DNA of 64,000 nt from positions 1-64,000 of the forward strand of contig UCEU01000036.1 of NCBI GenBank assembly GCA_900471485.1, written 5' to 3'. Positions 59,462 through 64,000 of the stretch are shown in pieces. Both the position numbers and the translations under genes were made by a program. The notes under the pieces were generated by a model. That model searched no databases, had not been told where the DNA came from, and saw only the letters and a list, made by a program, of their open reading frames with translations. This DNA is from Hyphomicrobiales bacterium (lineage in GTDB: Bacteria; Pseudomonadota; Alphaproteobacteria; Rhizobiales; Rhizobiaceae). Position 1 is the stretch's first letter, and each line of letters starts with the position of its first letter.

Positions 59462-59830
59462 GTCATCTTCTCCTGTTGGGATGAGGCGAAGATAGGCCAC
59501 GGGCACCGGGTCGATTAGTCGGCATAATCGGCATGAAGCTATATCCCAATTTCATGAATGCGGCAGCACAGCCACGCGCTGACAATGTCGCAATCGCGAT
59601 ACGCCAGCCTTGCGAAAGGCCAAATCCGCAACCGCGCCGCTGGTCACGCAATCGGCGGGATACGCGCAAAACGGCGGCGGCGGCGATAATCCGCGCCGCG
59701 ACACCACAAGCCGCATTGCGCTGGTCGTGCAGCATGTTGTTTATGTCGTGGACAGGCTCTAGTCATGGGCCGGGTCGCTCTAAGATCACCGCAATACCAA
59801 ACTGGGCAATACCAATCAGGGTCGCACGCA
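59462..59830. promoter_or_regulatory. Divergent region, aldo/keto reductase and DMGDH-like genes
   Basis: 369 bp without a convincing gene; a plus-strand open frame from 59533 has no recognisable protein pattern and runs into the next gene out of frame. The half near the oxidoreductase gene contains a 10-bp direct repeat (59791-59815). The half near the reductase contains CGGCATAATCGGCAT, a second small direct repeat. Confidence 0.45.
59791..59815. promoter_or_regulatory. Direct repeat GCAATACCAA x2
   Basis: Two identical 10-bp units with a 15-bp period, ending 15 bp before the start codon of the dimethylglycine-dehydrogenase-like gene. Tandem half-sites on one face of the helix suit an AraC-type or repressor binding site (inference). 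Confidence 0.45.
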
Positions 59831-62392
59831 ATGGCAGAATTTCCTCAGAAGGCGAAGGTCGTAATCATCGGGCTCGGCGGCATCGTCGGCGCTTCCATCG
59901 CCCACCACCTGATCGAACGCGGATGGGACGACATCGTCGGCATCGACAAGTCGGGTATCCCGACCGACATCGGCTCGACCGCCCACGCCTCGGACTTCTG
60001 TTACACCACGTCGCACGACTATCTCTCGGTCTGGACCACCCAGTATTCGATCGATTTCTACGAGAAGATGGGCCACTACTCCCGCATCGGCGGCCTGGAA
60101 GTCGCCCGCACCGGCGACGATGCCTGGATGGAAGAGATCAAGCGCAAGCTGAGCTCCGCCAAGGCCTTCGGGACCCGGGCGCATTACGTCTCGCCTGCTG
60201 AGATCAAGGAAATGTTCCCGCTGATCGAGGAAGATCAGGTCCAGGGCGGCATGTTCGATCCCGACGCCGGCCTCGTCATCCCGCGCTCGCAGACCGTTGC
60301 CGGCAAGCTGGTCGATGCCGCCGAGAAATCCGGCAAGCTCAAGATGTTCGGCAACACGCCGGCCCAGTCGCTGATCGTAGAAGGCGGCCGCATCAAGGGC
60401 GTGGTCACCCATCGCGGCACCATCATGGCCGATCACGTCATCGTCTGCGCCGGCCTCTGGGGCCGCCTGATCGCCGAGATGGTCGGCGAGGACCTGCCGG
60501 TCATGCCGGTCGATCACCCCCTCACCTTCTTCGGCCCCTATAACGAATTCGAAGGCACCGGCAAGGAAATCGGCTACCCGCTGCTGCGCGACCAGGGCAA
60601 CTCCGCCTATATGCGCGACACCGGCGACCCGAAGACCACCGAAGGCGGCCAGATCGAGTGGGGTTATTACGAGACCACCAATCCGCGCATGTGCCACCCG
60701 CGCGAGCTTCTCGAAAAGCAGGAGGCACGCCTCTCGCCCTCGCAGCGCGACCTCGAGATGGAGCAGATCCTCGAGCCGCTCGAAAAAGCCATGGAACTGA
60801 CGCCGATCCTCGGCGAGCTCGGCTATAACGAAGGCCACTCCTTCAACGGCCTGCTGCAGGTCTCCGCCGCCGGCGGCCCGTCCTGCGGCGAGAGCCAGAA
60901 GGTGCGCGGCCTCTGGTATTGCGTCGCCATCTGGGTCAAGGACGGCCCGGGCTACGGCAAGCTGATCGCCGACTGGATGACCGACGGCCGCACCGAGATC
61001 GACCACAACTCGATCGACTATTCCCGCTTCTACCCGCACCAGCTGACCGAGGACTTCATCGCCGGCCGCTGCTACGAAGCCGCACAGAAGATCTACTTCC
61101 CCGCCGTCCACACCCGCGAACCCTACGCCTCGGGCCGCAACGCCAAGCGCTCGCCCTTCTACGAGCGCGAAAAGGAACTCGGCGGCTACTTCATGGAGCT
61201 CGGCGGCTGGGAGCGTGCGCATGGCTACAAGGCCAACGAGCACCTGCTTGAGAAATACGCAGACCGCGTTCCCGTGCGCGAAAACGAATGGGACAACCGC
61301 CACTTCTGGCGCGTCTCCAATGCCGAGCATCTGGCGATGAGCGAGGATTGCGGCATCGTCAACCTCAGCCACTTCCACATGGTCGACCTCGAAGGCCCCG
61401 ATCATGTCGAGCTGCTCGAATGGCTCTGCGCCGCCAAGATCGGCGGTGATGCGAATATCGGCAAGGGTATCTACACCCACTTCCTCGACGACGAGGGCAT
61501 GGTGCGCGCCGACTTCACCGTCATCCGCATGGCCGACCGCTGCCGCCTCATCAACGGCGCCGACGCCGGCCCGCGCGACTTCCACTACATGAAGCGCGTG
61601 GCCGAGGATCGCGGCCTCGACGTCACCATCACCGACGTCTCGGAAAAGTTCATCACGATCGGCATCTGGGGCCCGAATGCCCGCGACACGCTGAAGAAGG
61701 TCGTGGCCGATCCGGCAGCGCTCGACCCCGAAAACTTTGCCTTCGCGGCCATCAAGCCGATCGAGATCGCGGGCAAGACGGTCACCGCCTTCCGCATCTC
61801 CTATGTCGGCGAACAGGGCTGGGAACTGCACATGAAGTACGAGGATGGCCTCGCCGTCTGGGACGCGCTCCGCGCCACTGGCGTCATGCCCTTCGGCGTC
61901 GAAACCTACGCCAACTCGCGCCGCATGGAAAAGTCCCTGCGCCTGCAGAACGGCGATCTGCTCACCCAATACAATCTGCTGGAAGCCGATCTCGCCCGCC
62001 CGAAGGTCAAGGAAGCCGATTTCCGCGGCAAGGCCAAGCACCTGGAATACAAGGCCCGCGAACACCAGCCGGCGATGCTCTGCACGCTTGTCATGACCGA
62101 AAACACCGACAGCAAGGGCGTCAAGCGCTACCCCGTCGGCTCCATGCCGGTCATGGATCCGGAAACAGGCAAGTCGCTGGTCGACAGCCTCGGCCGCATC
62201 TCCTACACGACCTCGGTCGCCTACGGCCCGACCGTCGGCAAGAACATCGCGCTCGCCTACCTCCCGCAGGAATACTGCCAGGTCGGCCGCAAGCTGAATG
62301 TCGAATATTTCGCCGAGACCTATCCGGTCGAAGTGGTCAGCGTCGGCTACAAGCCGATCTACGACCCCGAGAACCTGAAGCCGCGCACCTGA
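59831..62392 (+). CDS. Dimethylglycine/sarcosine dehydrogenase-like FAD and GcvT two-domain oxidoreductase
   Basis: 853 aa from the ATG at 59831, the family's usual length. The N-terminal DAO-type FAD domain (about 1-420) begins KVVIIGLGGIVGASIAHHLIERGW. This is followed by an FAO_M linker domain, then a GcvT aminomethyltransferase domain (about 470-760) and its C-terminal barrel (about 760-853), with GIWGPNARDTL, SYVGEQGWELHM and NSRRMEKSLR. Family members demethylate dimethylglycine or sarcosine, passing the one-carbon unit to tetrahydrofolate. The substrate is inferred; DMSP- or betaine-linked relatives share the layout. A strong bidirectional terminator follows. Confidence 0.88.
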   Translation: MAEFPQKAKVVIIGLGGIVGASIAHHLIERGWDDIVGIDKSGIPTDIGSTAHASDFCYTTSHDYLSVWTTQYSIDFYEKMGHYSRIGGLEVARTGDDAWMEEIKRKLSSAKAFGTRAHYVSPAEIKEMFPLIEEDQVQGGMFDPDAGLVIPRSQTVAGKLVDAAEKSGKLKMFGNTPAQSLIVEGGRIKGVVTHRGTIMADHVIVCAGLWGRLIAEMVGEDLPVMPVDHPLTFFGPYNEFEGTGKEIGYPLLRDQGNSAYMRDTGDPKTTEGGQIEWGYYETTNPRMCHPRELLEKQEARLSPSQRDLEMEQILEPLEKAMELTPILGELGYNEGHSFNGLLQVSAAGGPSCGESQKVRGLWYCVAIWVKDGPGYGKLIADWMTDGRTEIDHNSIDYSRFYPHQLTEDFIAGRCYEAAQKIYFPAVHTREPYASGRNAKRSPFYEREKELGGYFMELGGWERAHGYKANEHLLEKYADRVPVRENEWDNRHFWRVSNAEHLAMSEDCGIVNLSHFHMVDLEGPDHVELLEWLCAAKIGGDANIGKGIYTHFLDDEGMVRADFTVIRMADRCRLINGADAGPRDFHYMKRVAEDRGLDVTITDVSEKFITIGIWGPNARDTLKKVVADPAALDPENFAFAAIKPIEIAGKTVTAFRISYVGEQGWELHMKYEDGLAVWDALRATGVMPFGVETYANSRRMEKSLRLQNGDLLTQYNLLEADLARPKVKEADFRGKAKHLEYKAREHQPAMLCTLVMTENTDSKGVKRYPVGSMPVMDPETGKSLVDSLGRISYTTSVAYGPTVGKNIALAYLPQEYCQVGRKLNVEYFAETYPVEVVSVGYKPIYDPENLKPRT

Positions 62393-62416
62393 TTTCAGAT
62401 CGAGCTTCGTAAAACA

Positions 62417-62450
62417 AAACAGCCCGCGGGATCTCTCCCGCGGGCTGTTT
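62417..62450. terminator. Bidirectional intrinsic terminator
   Basis: Perfect 15-bp stem AAACAGCCCGCGGGA/TCCCGCGGGCTGTTT around TCTC, with A/T runs at both feet, placed between two convergent genes. It can end both the oxidoreductase and the cytochrome c transcripts. Confidence 0.9.
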
Positions 62451-62507
62451 CATGTCCAGTCTTATGGAAAAAAACCGGCAGCACTCTCGCGTTGCCGGCC
62501 TCTTGTC

Positions 62508-63827
62508 CTAGTGCTTCTCGCCGCGAACGGCGGTCACGTCGGCAGCCGTAACAGCGGCGGCCTTGTTGTGCCAGCCGTCGCGCAGGAAGGTCGCGAGTGC
62601 GGCGACTTCGTCATCCGACAGGCGGTTTTCGTAGCCCTGCATGCGCAGCTTCATCGGGCGATCCGGCGTCGACGGCAGTTCGGCGCCGTGCAGGATCACA
62701 CTGATCAGGCCCTTGGGCGACTTGGCGTCGACCAGCGAGTTGCCATCAAGCGCCGGGAAGGTCTCGCCGGCACCCTTGCCGCTCACCATGTGGCAGGCGG
62801 CGCAGTTGTCGAGATAGAGACGCGGGCCGAGCGGCATGTCGGGCTTGGCGTCCGAAAGCAGCGTTTCGGTCGCCGTCACCTCTGCCTTCTCCGGCTGTGC
62901 GGCCGAAGCCGAACCGCCTTCGCTACCGATCTTCTTCAGATAGGTGGCGATGGCGAGGTTATCCTCGTGGCTCATGTACTGCAGCGAGTCGCGAACGACG
63001 AGCATCATTTCGCCGGTTGCCGACGAGTGAGCGTTGCGAGCGGTCGACAGGTAAGCCGCCAGCTGCTCGGTGCTCCACGTCTGCGGACCACTTGCCGGAC
63101 CACGAAGATCAGGGGCCGTGAAGCCGTCGATCTCGCCGCCGGAGAGGAAGGCCTTCGACGAATTGTCGATGCCGTCCTGCGCCATGAACAGGTTGCGCGG
63201 GCTGTGGCAGGCGGCACAGTGGCCGGCGCCTTCAACGAGATACTTGCCGCGGTTGAACTGTTCGTCTTCACCCTGCTCCGGCTTGAAGCCGGCCGCGTAG
63301 CTGGCAGCCAGCCAGTTCCAGGCGCGCAGGCCGAAGCGCATGTTGAACGGGAAGGAAAGCTTGGTTTCCTCCACCTTGTTCGAGACAGGCTCGACCTCGT
63401 GCATGAAGTAGTCGTAGAGCGCCACGACATCTTCTTCCGAGAGCTTGCGGTAGTTCTCGTACGGCATGGCCGGATAGAGATGCGTACCATTGGGCGTCAC
63501 GCCGTCGTAGAGGGCAGCGCGGAAATCGGCGAGCGTCCAGTTGCCGATGCCGGTGTCCTTGTCGGGCGTGATGTTGGTGGTCCAGATCGTGCCCATCGGG
63601 CTCTGGATGGCGCGACCGCCGGCGAAGGGCTTGCCGCCTTCGCTGGTGTGGCAGGCCATGCAGTCGCCGGCGCGCATGACATATTCACCCTGCCCCTTGG
63701 CCGGCTTGAAGTCGGCTGCGAGCTGGGTGACCGGGCCGGTGCGCTGCACCGGCACGAAAATGAAGGCAACAAGGGCGATGACACCCAGAACGACGAGCGT
63801 TCCGATGATGCGGAGAAAGGTTTTCAT
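62508..63827 (-). CDS. Tri-haem cytochrome c subunit of a membrane alcohol/sugar dehydrogenase
   Basis: 439 aa with an N-terminal signal-anchor helix (about 4-25). Three CxxCH haem sites lie at 56-60 (CMACH), 204-208 (CAACH) and 342-346 (CAACH), each in its own cytochrome c domain, with downstream Met ligands (for example YPAMPY). This is the layout of the cytochrome subunit of gluconate 2-dehydrogenase and membrane alcohol dehydrogenases, which passes electrons to ubiquinone or an oxidase in the periplasm. The stop of the upstream GMC dehydrogenase gene is 11 bp away on the same strand, so they form one complex. Confidence 0.92.
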   Translation of the reverse strand: MKTFLRIIGTLVVLGVIALVAFIFVPVQRTGPVTQLAADFKPAKGQGEYVMRAGDCMACHTSEGGKPFAGGRAIQSPMGTIWTTNITPDKDTGIGNWTLADFRAALYDGVTPNGTHLYPAMPYENYRKLSEEDVVALYDYFMHEVEPVSNKVEETKLSFPFNMRFGLRAWNWLAASYAAGFKPEQGEDEQFNRGKYLVEGAGHCAACHSPRNLFMAQDGIDNSSKAFLSGGEIDGFTAPDLRGPASGPQTWSTEQLAAYLSTARNAHSSATGEMMLVVRDSLQYMSHEDNLAIATYLKKIGSEGGSASAAQPEKAEVTATETLLSDAKPDMPLGPRLYLDNCAACHMVSGKGAGETFPALDGNSLVDAKSPKGLISVILHGAELPSTPDRPMKLRMQGYENRLSDDEVAALATFLRDGWHNKAAAVTAADVTAVRGEKH

Positions 63828-63838
63828 CTCTGTTCTCC

Positions 63839-64000
63839 TTATGCCAGCGGCCGCGGGTTGGGCAGGTAATCCTTGCGGATGTGATGCGCCGCCCAGTAGG
63901 CCAGACCGCCGACCATGCCGGTCGGGTTGTACTGCGTGTTCTGCGGGAAGACGTTGGCGCCCATGACGAAGACGTTATGGCAATCCCAGGACTGCAGGTA
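63839..64000 (-). CDS. GMC-family oxidoreductase large subunit, C-terminal fragment
   Basis: Only the last 53 codons are in the window; the gene continues past 64000. The fragment contains DCHNVFVMGANVFPQNTQYNPTGMVGGLAYWAAHHI, the conserved C-terminal FAD-contacting segment of the gluconate dehydrogenase-type GMC flavoproteins (NVFVMGAS-FP--G--NPT). It is the catalytic partner of the cytochrome c gene 11 bp downstream. Confidence 0.85.
   Translation of the reverse strand, partial: YLQSWDCHNVFVMGANVFPQNTQYNPTGMVGGLAYWAAHHIRKDYLPNPRPLA

Noticed and set aside
59533..60201. 222-codon frame starting in the AKR/DMGDH intergenic region
   Set aside because: It runs out of frame into the clear FAD-domain gene, and its sequence is Arg/Pro-rich as expected for a shadow frame.
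59816..62065. 749-codon minus-strand frame opposite the DMGDH-like gene, and a similar one opposite exoP (36852-38882)
   Set aside because: Shadow frames of strongly biased coding sequence. No start context and no family resemblance.

Overview
The window looks like chromosomal or chromid DNA of a Rhizobiaceae alphaproteobacterium (Rhizobium, Agrobacterium or Ensifer type). The evidence is the high-GC coding sequence, a Rhizobium-type intergenic mosaic repeat, a Porin_2 outer-membrane porin, and a succinoglycan (exo) cluster whose proteins are individually recognisable as ExoZ, Q, F, Y, X, U, W, H, K, L, A, M, O and P. I saw no tRNA, rRNA, CRISPR array, insertion sequence or prophage.

Layout. 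0-5 kb: a UDP-glucuronate 4-epimerase (lpsL-like), a PAS-GGDEF-EAL cyclic-di-GMP protein, and a two-gene sugar-acid unit (3-hydroxyisobutyrate-dehydrogenase family plus DenD-like dehydrogenase). 5-23 kb: an efflux-rich stretch. It holds a LysR-controlled unit (alpha/beta-hydrolase-fold protein, MexE-like adaptor, MexF-like RND pump), a LysR/SDR divergent pair, a small conserved protein, a 3-methyladenine DNA glycosylase, a MarR-EmrA-EmrB operon and a second RND adaptor/pump pair. 22.7-39.3 kb: the succinoglycan cluster, in the order exoZ-Q-F-Y (minus strand), exoX and exoU (plus), exoW (minus), exoH-K-LA-M-O-P (plus). Relative to the S. meliloti order, exoV, exoT, exoI, exoN and exoB are not at their usual places. 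exoL and exoA form one uninterrupted reading frame.

39-47.5 kb: a metallophosphatase, an SfnB-like flavoprotein, two Rrf2-family regulators (one with a Cys cluster, one without), glutamine-dependent NAD synthetase, an orphan PntAA-like protein and a major porin followed by two strong hairpin terminators. 47.7-54 kb: a tightly overlapping MoxR/DUF58/DUF4381/VWA/VWA-TPR/BatD operon, followed by a six-TM potassium channel with a C-terminal zinc ribbon. 55-64 kb: a LysR/cupin divergent pair, a flavin amine oxidase, an SDR-aldo/keto reductase pair, an 853-aa dimethylglycine/sarcosine-dehydrogenase-like protein, and a tri-haem cytochrome c with the 3' end of its GMC-type dehydrogenase partner running off the right edge.

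The succinoglycan genes would act together: ExoY primes the lipid carrier with galactose; ExoA, L, M, O, U and W extend the octasaccharide; ExoH and ExoZ add succinyl and acetyl groups; ExoQ, P and F polymerise and export; ExoK trims the polymer; ExoX restrains ExoY. The observations most worth a second look are the ExoL-ExoA fusion, the gaps in the exo cluster, the hydrolase-fold protein lacking its catalytic Ser and His inside an efflux operon, terminators embedded in the 3' coding ends of convergent genes, and perfect palindromes in the exo control regions.
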